Assembly: GCA_019695435.1 (NCBI GenBank)
Contig: JACTVF010000112.1
Span: forward strand, 1-7,547
Reading direction: 5' to 3'
DNA: 7,547 bases
Source: Methanoregulaceae archaeon
Lineage (GTDB): Archaea; Halobacteriota; Methanomicrobia; Methanomicrobiales; Methanospirillaceae
Part shown: in pieces, positions 1 through 6,617 of the stretch
Layout of the letters: the number at the start of each line of letters is the position of its first letter
How positions within the stretch are numbered: the first letter of the stretch is position 1
Notes under the pieces: generated by a model
The model's database searches: none
What the model was told of the DNA's origin: nothing
The model's input: the letters and a program-made list of their open reading frames with translations, nothing else
Position numbers and translations under genes: made by a program

Positions 1-2
1 CC

Positions 3-2822
3 GCCTACGGCGAGGCATCGGCCGCCGTCCAGAAGTACGGCGCGGCCACCACCGAGACCGCCGGCGAGGTCGATGCCGCCTCTGCGACGATCATCAGGAC
101 CAACGGCCTGGTGGCCAAAAGCGCCGAGGACACGGCCGTCAAGTCTGAGGCCTCGTCCGGTTTCAGCCTCACCGCGTTCGACCACTTCGCGCTCGGGGTG
201 GCCATCGTCGGCGGTGCCATCGGCTACGAGTCGATCAAGATGGCGTCGAACTTCCAGAGCGCCACGACGGCCATCGCCAACTCGGCCGGCACCTCGGTGC
301 AGGCCGCCCAGAAGGTCGCCAACGCGTTCCTGAACGCCACCAAGCTGTTCTCTGGCACCCAGTTGGCTCAAGCCTTTGCAGGCGTCGCCGGCCAGTTCAA
401 GACGATGAACGGCCAGGCACTGGACGCCGGCGAAGCCCTGACCATAATGACGAACGCGTCCAACCTGGCCGCGGCCTCGGGCGGCAAGCTCTCGAACAAC
501 ACCCACGACCTCGCCAACGCGATGATGGTCTTCCACATCCAGACAGGCATGGCTGGCAACGCTGCCGACATCATGTGGAACACCGGCAAGGCCCTTGGCC
601 TGACCACCGACCAGCTCTCCAGCTCGTTCAGCCGCCTGCAGCCGTTCGTGGCCGGCACGGGGATGAGCCTGGCCAACGCCGCCTCGATCATGCTCGAGCT
701 GGGTAAGTCGACGGGTACGGGCACGTACGCGATGCGCGTCGCCGGTACCGCGATCCAGAACTTGGTCTCGCCGACGGCGGCCGCCACGACAGTCATGGAC
801 AACCTCGGCATCTCGGTCGACAACTCTCAGGGTAAGTTCATCGGGATCCGCGCTGTCATCGGCGAGCTGCATGATGCGATGGCTCGCCTGCCCGGTCCTG
901 CGGCAGCGATGGCCGCCACCCAGAAGCTGGCCGGCGATGCAGCCCAGATGGCCGGTCTGAAGACGCAGACCCAGACCACGGCCGTCAAGGCCCAGGAAGC
1001 GGCGCTCACCCAGTCCGAGATCCCGCTGAAGGCCCAGGCTGCTCAGCTGTCGAAGAACTCGCTGATGGTCGACCTGTTCAGCAAGAACGCTGGCGCAATG
1101 GCGGCCGTCGTCGCCGGTGGTGTACCGGCGTTCGACGCAGCGACTCGCGCCGTCTCCCAGCACGGCACCGCTGCCGCTGCAGCCGCAGCCAAGGCCAAGA
1201 CCCTGCACGGCGAGCTCACCCAGTTGAAGAGCCGCGTGTCGGACCTTGGTGTGGAAATCGGAACCGCCCTCATCCCGCCGTTGACTCATATCGTCGGGGC
1301 GGTTCTGCCCGTGGTCACCGCCATGTCGAGCTTCGCCTCAAAAAACAAGGACGTGACCGTCGCCCTGGCCGGTCTGGTCGGGTTGCTCTTGATCGCAGTC
1401 GGAGCGATTAAGGCAGTCACCTTCGTGATGAAGACCTATGGAGAAGTCACCAAGATCGCAGGCGCTGTCTCGAAGCTGTTTGGTAGCTCCCAGGCCGAGA
1501 TGGCTGGAGTTACGGACGCATCGACAGCCTCCGTCGAGGGGCAATCCGTGGCCCTGGGAGCCTCGAGCGGTGCGTTCCTGGACGGGTCCTTTGCTGTTGA
1601 CGAGTACGCCACCTCCGAGGTTGCCGCAGACGCCGCATCGGTGCCACTGATCGCATCGATGCTCGCAATCGCCGCCGCAGCCCTGCTGAACCCCTGGACC
1701 TGGATCATCATCGGGATCGTTGCGGCAATCGCGGCCATCGTCCTGATCGTGACCCACTTCAACACCTTCAAGGCGGTGATGCTGGACGTCTGGAACGTGC
1801 TGAAGGAGGCCGGCCCCGTCTTCCTGCTCGTCCTTGTTCCGCCGATTGGAATGCTGATTCTGCTTATCCAGCACTTCGGGCTGGTCAAGCAGGCCGCCGA
1901 GGATGCCTGGGACGGCATCAAGGCCGCGTGGAGCGTGGTGTCCGGATTCTTCAGCGGAATCGGCACCGACATACTGGACGCCTTCACGTCGCTCTGGTCG
2001 CTGGTCAAGGCCGGGTTCACTCAGGACTGGGACGACATCAAGTCCGTGTGGAACGTGGTGATCGGCTTCTTCCAGAACATCGGCACCTCGGTCTCCACGG
2101 CGCTCACCAACGCAATGAACCGGGTCAAGGGCATCTTCACCTCGGTCTGGGACGACATCCAGGCCGCGTGGAACGCGGCGGTTAGCTTCTTCACCGGAAT
2201 CGTGACAGGGATCGAGAGTGCGTTTTCGGGTATCGCCTCGAAGCTGGGCGGGTACGCGAAAGACGCGTGGAACGCGATAACCAAGGCCTTCTCGACCGTA
2301 TACGACACGGCCAAGGGCTGGGTGCTCGACATGGTCGCGCCCTTCTTCTCCCTGGGCTCGAGCATCATCGGTGCCATCGGTAGCGTCGGGAGCCTCCTGA
2401 TCGGAATCGGCGAGTCGATCATCAACGGACTGACCGCTGGCATCGAGAGTGCGCTGAAGCACACCTACAGTGTCGTCGCCGGAATCGCTGGGCACATCAA
2501 GAGCCTCAAGGGCCCCGAGAGCTACGACATCCAACTTCTCGTGTCCAACGGCCAGGCCATTATGAAAGGGCTTGAGACTGGGATCAATCTTGGCTTCCAG
2601 CAGAGTGTCGCCCCGGCACTGCACGGAGTGACGAACTCAATCCCCGGCGAGGTGACGGCACCAACGAGCTCTTTGGGTGGTGGCGGCGGACAGCCCACCA
2701 TCAACGTCAACCTCTACATGTCCGGCGCGGTGTACGGCAACATCAACCAGTTCCTGAACGACATCGGGCGCAAGCTCGCCACCGAGCTCGTCCCGGCGTC
2801 AGGGACGCGCTTGGTTGCCTAG
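3..2822 (+). CDS. Phage tail tape measure protein (5' partial)
   Basis: The frame is open from the first full codon at position 3 to TAG at 2820-2822, giving 939 visible residues; the true start lies left of the window. The GTG at 111 is an internal valine, not a start. The protein forms the scaffold inside the tail tube that sets tail length and is ejected during infection. Residues about 65-330 resemble the TP901-type tape measure core (amphipathic helices, repeated Ala/Asn, an AGTAIQNL-like stretch, then LGISVDNSQGKF). An alanine-rich coiled-coil-like stretch follows near residues 389-400. Three hydrophobic segments sit near residues 451-476, 547-585 and 605-625, then come tryptophan-anchored 40-residue repeats (636 onward). 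A GPESYDIQLL motif lies near residue 837, as is common in tape measure C-termini, and a glycine run near 892. The stop overlaps the next gene by one base (TAGTG). Family assignment rests on length, composition and motif recall, and is strong. Confidence 0.95.
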   Translation, partial: AYGEASAAVQKYGAATTETAGEVDAASATIIRTNGLVAKSAEDTAVKSEASSGFSLTAFDHFALGVAIVGGAIGYESIKMASNFQSATTAIANSAGTSVQAAQKVANAFLNATKLFSGTQLAQAFAGVAGQFKTMNGQALDAGEALTIMTNASNLAAASGGKLSNNTHDLANAMMVFHIQTGMAGNAADIMWNTGKALGLTTDQLSSSFSRLQPFVAGTGMSLANAASIMLELGKSTGTGTYAMRVAGTAIQNLVSPTAAATTVMDNLGISVDNSQGKFIGIRAVIGELHDAMARLPGPAAAMAATQKLAGDAAQMAGLKTQTQTTAVKAQEAALTQSEIPLKAQAAQLSKNSLMVDLFSKNAGAMAAVVAGGVPAFDAATRAVSQHGTAAAAAAAKAKTLHGELTQLKSRVSDLGVEIGTALIPPLTHIVGAVLPVVTAMSSFASKNKDVTVALAGLVGLLLIAVGAIKAVTFVMKTYGEVTKIAGAVSKLFGSSQAEMAGVTDASTASVEGQSVALGASSGAFLDGSFAVDEYATSEVAADAASVPLIASMLAIAAAALLNPWTWIIIGIVAAIAAIVLIVTHFNTFKAVMLDVWNVLKEAGPVFLLVLVPPIGMLILLIQHFGLVKQAAEDAWDGIKAAWSVVSGFFSGIGTDILDAFTSLWSLVKAGFTQDWDDIKSVWNVVIGFFQNIGTSVSTALTNAMNRVKGIFTSVWDDIQAAWNAAVSFFTGIVTGIESAFSGIASKLGGYAKDAWNAITKAFSTVYDTAKGWVLDMVAPFFSLGSSIIGAIGSVGSLLIGIGESIINGLTAGIESALKHTYSVVAGIAGHIKSLKGPESYDIQLLVSNGQAIMKGLETGINLGFQQSVAPALHGVTNSIPGEVTAPTSSLGGGGGQPTINVNLYMSGAVYGNINQFLNDIGRKLATELVPASGTRLVA
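1908..2387 (+). repeat. In-gene tandem repeat, 40-residue period, in the tape measure gene
   Basis: Tryptophan codons recur exactly 120 bases apart at 1908, 2028, 2148 and 2268. The first three units share the pattern W-D-x-I-(K/Q)-x-x-W-(S/N)-x-x-x-x-F-F-x-x-I-x-T. The fourth unit, beginning WNAITKAF, is degenerate. A possible fifth, older copy (VWNVLKEAG) begins 117 bases before the first, at 1791. The DNA of units 1-3 is also alike in the first half (tgggacgrcatc, gcgtgga), so they probably arose by duplication and then diverged. In a tape measure each 40-residue unit would lengthen the helical ruler by a fixed amount. Confidence 0.85.
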
Positions 2823-4372
2823 TGAGCGTCACCCCTGCTCCCAATCTGAAGTGCTACATCACGCCGCCCCGCGGGCAGCGGATGAACCTGGCGCCATTCA
2901 TGGCGTGGTCCGGGACCACGACCACGAACTCGATCTCGCAGAACTTTGGTCGCCAGGGCGACACGGCGAACATCGTACTGGTGGACGACTACTACACCAC
3001 CGTGCCGGGGTATCACAACGTCTCGGGGCAGCCGCACTTCATGGTCCAGCCGCTGTCGACTATCGAGATTGTCGACCTCAACTGCACCTCCCAACCGGCG
3101 GCCGGGATCCTGTTCGCGGGCCTGGTGACCAACCCGCAGTGGCACTGGACCTCACCGGGTCGCGTGGAGTGGGTGCTCAACTGCGTCGACTACGCGTACT
3201 ACGCCGACAAGGGTGTGGCCCAGGGCCAGTATGTCGGACTGCACGCCCACGAGATCATCGTTGACATCACCAACGCCGCGGACTGCGGAATCATCGCCAA
3301 GATGTACCACGACGGCGGCCACGTCTATCCGGGCCCGATCATCCCGATCCTCAACCTGACCGAGGACAAACTCACCTCGCACTGGGACTCGATCACCAAG
3401 CTCGCCTCGGGAGCCGACACCTACGGCTGGTTTGTTGACTACAACCGGGAGCTGTGGTGGTACCCGACGGAGCTGGTGTTCGACTCCGGCGTGAAGGTCA
3501 CCGACGACCCGTCGGCGACACAACCGAACATCTACCAGTGCCAGATCGACCTCGAACAGCAGTTCTTCTACGAGTGGGACGCGACGACGTTCTTCACGCG
3601 CTGCCTGGTGAGCGGCGCGCAGCAGACTGTGACGTTCAACCTACTCGAGGCTCAGAAGAGCTCCACGCGGACGCGCACGGCGCTCAGCGCCACCCCAAGC
3701 CCGGCGACGCAGACGTGGGTCGCCAACGGCACCCAGTCATCCTGGACGCTGTCTTACGTCCCGTACACGAGCACGGCGACGACCATCGCCTCATCGAGCA
3801 CCATCCCGCAGGAGGAGTACGACTATCTGCTGCTGGTCAATGGCACTGCGCAGCAGGTGCAGGTCAACGACGGCACGACGACGATCACCTCCCCATGGGA
3901 GCTCATCCAGTCGGCCTCGGGCACCTGGTCTCTGCAGGTCACCACGAGCGGCACGGTTCCCCCGAAGGGCGCTGTGCTGCAGTTCTGGTACAAGTACACC
4001 ATCGCGGCCCTGGCCGGCGCGAACAACACACAGATGGAGGCCAAGCTCGGGGGGCCGAATGGCGGCAAGTACTCCGAGGTGATAAACGACACCACGATCA
4101 TCACCACCGCCGCCGCTTACCAACGCGCCAAGGCGGAGCTCAACGAGTTCGGCGCGCCGCAGGAGCGCATCGACTTCTACACGTCCGCCTCGTTCCTGGG
4201 CTTCTTCCGCGTGGGTGAGAGCTTCACCCTCGAGAGCTCGAAGATCCCCAACTCGAAGTTCAACTACAAGCTCGGACAGAAGGGCGACACCTTCTTCGTG
4301 ATCCAGCAGATGATAACCTTCCAGAAGGGTGGCTATCGCTCCACCCACGTAGTCGCGGTCAGGGGTTCCTAG
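2822..4372 (+). CDS. Putative tail hub / baseplate minor tail protein (gp27/Tal-like) with inserted beta domain
   Basis: This 516-residue protein starts at GTG 2822, one base into the tape measure stop. No good Shine-Dalgarno lies close by (AGGGA at 2801-2805 is 16 bases away), so translation is probably coupled. The N-terminal part resembles the tail-hub fold of siphovirus tip proteins: an SISQNFGRQGDTA-type strand near residues 37-49, AGILFAGLV near 94-102, VEWVLNCVDYAYYADK near 115-130, then a domain with an aromatic cluster (YGWFVDY...LWWYP) at 201-215. Residues about 295-393 look like a separate beta-sandwich (WVANGTQSSWTLSY ... LLLVNGTAQQV ... LQFWYKY). The hub fold seems to resume after about 418 (INDTTIITTAAAYQRAKAEL ... 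GFFRVGESF). The likely role is to form the ring at the tail tip beneath the tube and anchor receptor-binding proteins. There is no signal peptide or membrane segment and no visible peptidase or lysozyme motif. The assignment is by fold-level resemblance and position; a generic minor tail protein is the alternative. Confidence 0.7.
   Translation: MSVTPAPNLKCYITPPRGQRMNLAPFMAWSGTTTTNSISQNFGRQGDTANIVLVDDYYTTVPGYHNVSGQPHFMVQPLSTIEIVDLNCTSQPAAGILFAGLVTNPQWHWTSPGRVEWVLNCVDYAYYADKGVAQGQYVGLHAHEIIVDITNAADCGIIAKMYHDGGHVYPGPIIPILNLTEDKLTSHWDSITKLASGADTYGWFVDYNRELWWYPTELVFDSGVKVTDDPSATQPNIYQCQIDLEQQFFYEWDATTFFTRCLVSGAQQTVTFNLLEAQKSSTRTRTALSATPSPATQTWVANGTQSSWTLSYVPYTSTATTIASSSTIPQEEYDYLLLVNGTAQQVQVNDGTTTITSPWELIQSASGTWSLQVTTSGTVPPKGAVLQFWYKYTIAALAGANNTQMEAKLGGPNGGKYSEVINDTTIITTAAAYQRAKAELNEFGAPQERIDFYTSASFLGFFRVGESFTLESSKIPNSKFNYKLGQKGDTFFVIQQMITFQKGGYRSTHVVAVRGS
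4357..4365 (+). repeat. Left copy of 9-base direct repeat flanking the HNH gene
   Basis: GGTCAGGGG lies at the 3' end of the hub gene, where it encodes V-R-G four codons before the stop. It recurs at 4834-4842, exactly 477 bases downstream (159 codons), in the same codon phase near the HNH stop. It is read here as one end of an insertion footprint. Confidence 0.6.
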
Positions 4373-4375
4373 AAA

Positions 4376-4384
4376 TGTTAAGCT
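4376..4384 (+). promoter_or_regulatory. Possible extended -10 promoter for a leaderless HNH transcript
   Basis: TGTTAAGCT matches TGN followed by TANNNT (TAAGCT at 4379-4384). The hexamer ends six bases before the A of ATG 4391, the spacing expected if transcription starts at the start codon itself. No -35-like hexamer is visible 16-18 bases upstream, which an extended -10 can tolerate. The motif lies in and beside the only intergenic gap of the window, in front of the only gene without a coupled start. This is inference from the motif alone. Confidence 0.35.
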
Positions 4385-4390
4385 CCTGAC

Positions 4391-4852
4391 ATGACCATTC
4401 ACGATCTCGACCTCAACGACTCCAAGGTCCGCTGCGGCCTCGACGCCCTGTGGGGGAGCTTCCTGGTGGGCGACGAGTGCTGGGAGTGGACCGGCCACAT
4501 TGGTGAGAAGGGGTACGCATCCTGCTTCTGGTTCCTTGGCAAGGGGCGCAACCCGCATCGCTTGATGTACGAGCTCTTCGTCGGACCGATTCCCGAGGGG
4601 TACCAGGTCGACCACACCTGCAGCACCAGGCACTGCGTCAACCCGGCTCACCTCGAGGCCGTCACTCCGCGTGAGAACACGCTGCGCTCGGACGCCTTGT
4701 CGGCCAAGAACGCGCGCAAGACCCACTGTGTGAGGGGCCACGCGTTTGACGAAGACAACACGTACCATTACCGCGGCCAGCGACTCTGCCGTGAATGCCG
4801 CCGCCAGACGTGGCGCAAGCATCACCCGCCGAAGGTCAGGGGCAGCTCATGA
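4391..4852 (+). CDS. Free-standing HNH homing-type endonuclease
   Basis: This is a 153-residue DNA endonuclease of the HNH (beta-beta-alpha metal) type, similar to the short ones scattered in phage genomes. Visible in order: WEWTGHIGEKGY (31-42) and HRLMYELFVG (56-65), the usual N-terminal strands; the catalytic core VDHTC...CVNPAHLE (73-89), with His75, Asn84 and His87 as the likely HNH residues and Cys77/Cys82 as a possible metal pair; EN..R (95-99); then a second zinc-binding-like motif C113-x3-H117 with C133-x2-C136. All expected residues are present, so the protein is probably active; it would cut DNA and promote its own spread. ATG 4391 is the first start in frame and has no Shine-Dalgarno. 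It follows an 18-base gap after the hub gene and overlaps the next gene by ATGA. Its terminal VRGSS echoes the VRGS end of the hub protein, suggesting insertion there. The target site cannot be inferred. Confidence 0.95.
   Translation: MTIHDLDLNDSKVRCGLDALWGSFLVGDECWEWTGHIGEKGYASCFWFLGKGRNPHRLMYELFVGPIPEGYQVDHTCSTRHCVNPAHLEAVTPRENTLRSDALSAKNARKTHCVRGHAFDEDNTYHYRGQRLCRECRRQTWRKHHPPKVRGSS
4834..4842 (+). repeat. Right copy of 9-base direct repeat flanking the HNH gene
   Basis: GGTCAGGGG is identical to 4357-4365 and encodes V-R-G in the same phase, five codons before the HNH stop counting inclusively (VRGSS). Its AGGGG (4838-4842) doubles as the Shine-Dalgarno of the next gene, so this copy carries the function the ancestral hub end would have had. 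Confidence 0.6.
4838..4842 (+). promoter_or_regulatory. Ribosome binding site deciding the 4849 start
   Basis: AGGGG is separated by six bases from ATG 4849. Together with the ATGA overlap it favours 4849 over the upstream in-frame ATG at 4795, which lies deep inside the HNH zinc-ribbon codons. Confidence 0.7.
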
Positions 4853-5106
4853 GCACCAACATCCAGGTCAATCTCGGGTTCGCCGGCGGAGGCCTCGTGG
4901 GGCGCGCCTTCACGGTCCAGGACCTGTTCTCAGCCGTCGCCTCGCAGAACCAGAACGCGAGCGCCACCACCAGCGTCATGGTTGTCAACGAGTCGTACCT
5001 CGACTCCGACGGCATCGCCGTCTCGGACGCGATTGCGCTCGCGGTCTTCACGCACTTCCAGACCGCGTACAATTCGACCATCTGGCAAAACGGGGTGTGG
5101 TCGTGA
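4849..5106 (+). CDS. Small hypothetical protein in tail operon
   Basis: This 85-residue protein does not match a family I can name. ATG 4849 is preceded by AGGGG at good spacing and overlaps the HNH stop as ATGA; its own stop overlaps the following GTG as GTGA. The sequence has a glycine-rich start (NLGFAGGGLVGRAF, residues 8-21), then a polar, acidic stretch with VMVVNESYLDSDGIAVSD (43-60) and an amphipathic ALAVFTHFQTAYNSTIW helix candidate (63-79). There is no signal peptide, clear membrane span, cysteine pair or catalytic motif. Its place between hub and fibre genes, with overlapping junctions, suggests a small structural or assembly component of the tail tip; that is inference from context. 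An alternative in-frame ATG at 4795 would extend it by 18 residues but lacks support. Confidence 0.75.
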   Translation: MSTNIQVNLGFAGGGLVGRAFTVQDLFSAVASQNQNASATTSVMVVNESYLDSDGIAVSDAIALAVFTHFQTAYNSTIWQNGVWS

Positions 5107-6617
5107 AGGTTGGGATCCGGGGCAGGCTGAAGCTTCAGACATGGCGCGACGGCCAGCTCACAGGTGAGCAGGTCGCCGAGAACATCGTGTGCCTGAACGG
5201 GCTGTCGGACCTCGCTGCCGCCGTGGCTTGGGCGGCCGCCCAGGACCAGGGCGCCCAGATCGGTGCGGTGTCGAACTTCCTGACGCCTGTGTACGGGGCC
5301 GTGGGCAACGGCACCAGCCCGCCGTACGCGATCACCGGGTCGGTGGCCGCCGGCTCGTCGATCATCCAGCCCTACTCGCCTCCCCCCGTGACTGCGACTG
5401 GCACGCTGACCTCCGGCTCGCCGACAATCACGGCGACCTCGAACACAGGTGTGTACACCGGCATGGTCCTTACCGACCTCGCTGGGCTCATCCCTTCTGG
5501 TACGACGGTCCTCTCCTCGACGTCAACGACAATCACCATGTCGAACAACGCGACCGGCACCCTGACCGAATCGTTCACGGTCGGGTACAGCTTCCTCGAG
5601 GGCATGGTCATTCAGGATTCCTCCGGGCTCGTGCCTCCGTACACCGTGGTCGTCTCCAGCGCCGGGAACGCGATCACGATGTCAGGCCCCTCGTCCGGCT
5701 CGAGCCTGTCGGTTCCGGTGCCCCTGGACACAATCGTCACCGGGACGAGCACTGCGACCACGCACACCGTCGATGTCACCGCTGGTGCCCTCATCGTGGT
5801 GGTTGTGGGGGCGTACAACGGCGGTTCGCCGGCATTCGGGATCTCCGACACCCTCGGGGGGCTCTCGTTGACCCTGGTCGACGTCGACAACCCCACCTCG
5901 TTCGCCACGCCAGCGATCTACTACGCCGTCGCATCGACGACGACCGACGGTACGATCACGGTCACGAACACCTCCGGGACCGCCCTGACGATCCAGCCCT
6001 GGCAGATCACCGGTCAGAACGCCGCGCCGGTGACGCAGTCGCTGGTGGTCAGCGCCTCGAACAACGGCCAATTCACGAACGCTCCGGCGGCCAACTCGAT
6101 GGTCTTCTCGGTGGCCTGCGACGCGACGACGGGCACCGCCCCCACCTGGACGACCCCCAACGGGTCGACGTCGATCATGGCCACCCAGGTCTCCGGCAGA
6201 GCCTACACCGCGGCTGCCTACCAGCTCGGGAGCGCCTACCAGATGGTGGCGTGGGGCGAGACAAACCCCGCGAACCCCGCGATTGTGGCCATCGAGATCG
6301 CTCCGACTCTCGGCGAGAGCATCGTGGTCGGCACCGACAACTCCGACACCACGCTCTACTCGGAGTTCCAGCGCGTGCAGGTCTCTGCCGTCGCGGCGAG
6401 CCCCGCGACCGGCGCCGGCTCGACGACGCTGATGCAGTTCCAGTTCGCGGCCAACACGGCCACCGAGTCGGTCACCGAGGCCGCTGTGTTCGTCCTGGCT
6501 GACTCGGGTACCAACGACGGCGATATGCTAGACCACTGCATCTTCTCGCCCGCTTTCAGCTGGACCGCGGGCGACTCGATGACCCTCAGTGCAGAATTTA
6601 TCTGGAATTTTCCTTGA
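5103..6617 (+). CDS. Putative tail-tip / fibre protein with a split scaffold and inserted beta domains
   Basis: This 504-residue protein starts at GTG 5103, which overlaps the previous stop (GTGA) and follows GGGG at 5092-5095 by seven bases; GTG 5097 is a weaker alternative. The N-terminus (GRLKLQTWRDGQLTGEQVAENIVCLNGLSDLA, about residues 7-38) and NFLTPVYGAVGNGT (58-71) resemble the start of short phage tail proteins of the 'GTGT' type. The matching second half appears only at about 408-504: VVGTDNSDTTLYSEFQRV, then ESVTEAAVF, MLDHCIFSP and a closing SAEFIWNF. Between them lie two related beta modules (about 96-160 and 161-207, each with G-M-V-(L/I) and an ITMS strand) and a roughly 190-residue beta-sandwich (about 208-400, beginning DTIVTGTSTATTHTVDVTAGAL). 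It is rich in Thr, Ser, Gly and Val and has no membrane segment or enzymatic motif. The probable role is surface-exposed host binding at the tail tip; the exact function is unknown. Confidence 0.85.
   Translation: MKVGIRGRLKLQTWRDGQLTGEQVAENIVCLNGLSDLAAAVAWAAAQDQGAQIGAVSNFLTPVYGAVGNGTSPPYAITGSVAAGSSIIQPYSPPPVTATGTLTSGSPTITATSNTGVYTGMVLTDLAGLIPSGTTVLSSTSTTITMSNNATGTLTESFTVGYSFLEGMVIQDSSGLVPPYTVVVSSAGNAITMSGPSSGSSLSVPVPLDTIVTGTSTATTHTVDVTAGALIVVVVGAYNGGSPAFGISDTLGGLSLTLVDVDNPTSFATPAIYYAVASTTTDGTITVTNTSGTALTIQPWQITGQNAAPVTQSLVVSASNNGQFTNAPAANSMVFSVACDATTGTAPTWTTPNGSTSIMATQVSGRAYTAAAYQLGSAYQMVAWGETNPANPAIVAIEIAPTLGESIVVGTDNSDTTLYSEFQRVQVSAVAASPATGAGSTTLMQFQFAANTATESVTEAAVFVLADSGTNDGDMLDHCIFSPAFSWTAGDSMTLSAEFIWNFP

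Noticed and set aside
1338..2624. 428-codon open frame on the minus strand within the tape measure gene
   Set aside because: It is antisense to a well-supported gene. The product is Asp/Gly/Arg/His-rich without recognisable motifs, as expected from the complement of GC-rich codons.
111..2822. GTG at 111 as the start of the tape measure gene
   Set aside because: The frame is open to the left edge and the residues before 111 have the same Ala-rich helical character; the protein is cut by the window rather than started here.
3454..4218. 254-codon plus-strand frame inside the hub gene
   Set aside because: It is Arg/His/Gly-rich out-of-frame translation of the hub gene.
4373..4390. Terminator or small RNA in the gap before the HNH gene
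   Set aside because: The gap is only 18 bases, with no stem-loop or T-run.
3791..4825. 344-codon minus-strand frame spanning hub end and HNH gene
   Set aside because: It crosses the junction of two clear plus-strand genes, and its product is a Val/Ala/Arg/Glu-rich shadow translation with no domain.
4795..4848. ATG 4795 as the start of the small hypothetical gene
   Set aside because: It lies inside HNH zinc-ribbon codons without a ribosome-binding site; ATG 4849 has AGGGG at good spacing and the ATGA overlap.
4746..5102. Upstream extension of the 504-residue protein to ATG 4746
   Set aside because: The extension is Arg/His-rich shadow sequence across the HNH C-terminus and the 85-residue gene. 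GTG 5103 has the GTGA overlap, a ribosome-binding site, and begins the recognisable N-terminus.
5189..6502. 437-codon plus-strand frame inside the 504-residue gene
   Set aside because: The product is Arg/His/Gly-rich, typical of a shifted reading of a GC-rich Ser/Thr/Gly-coding gene, with no overlap signal or domain.
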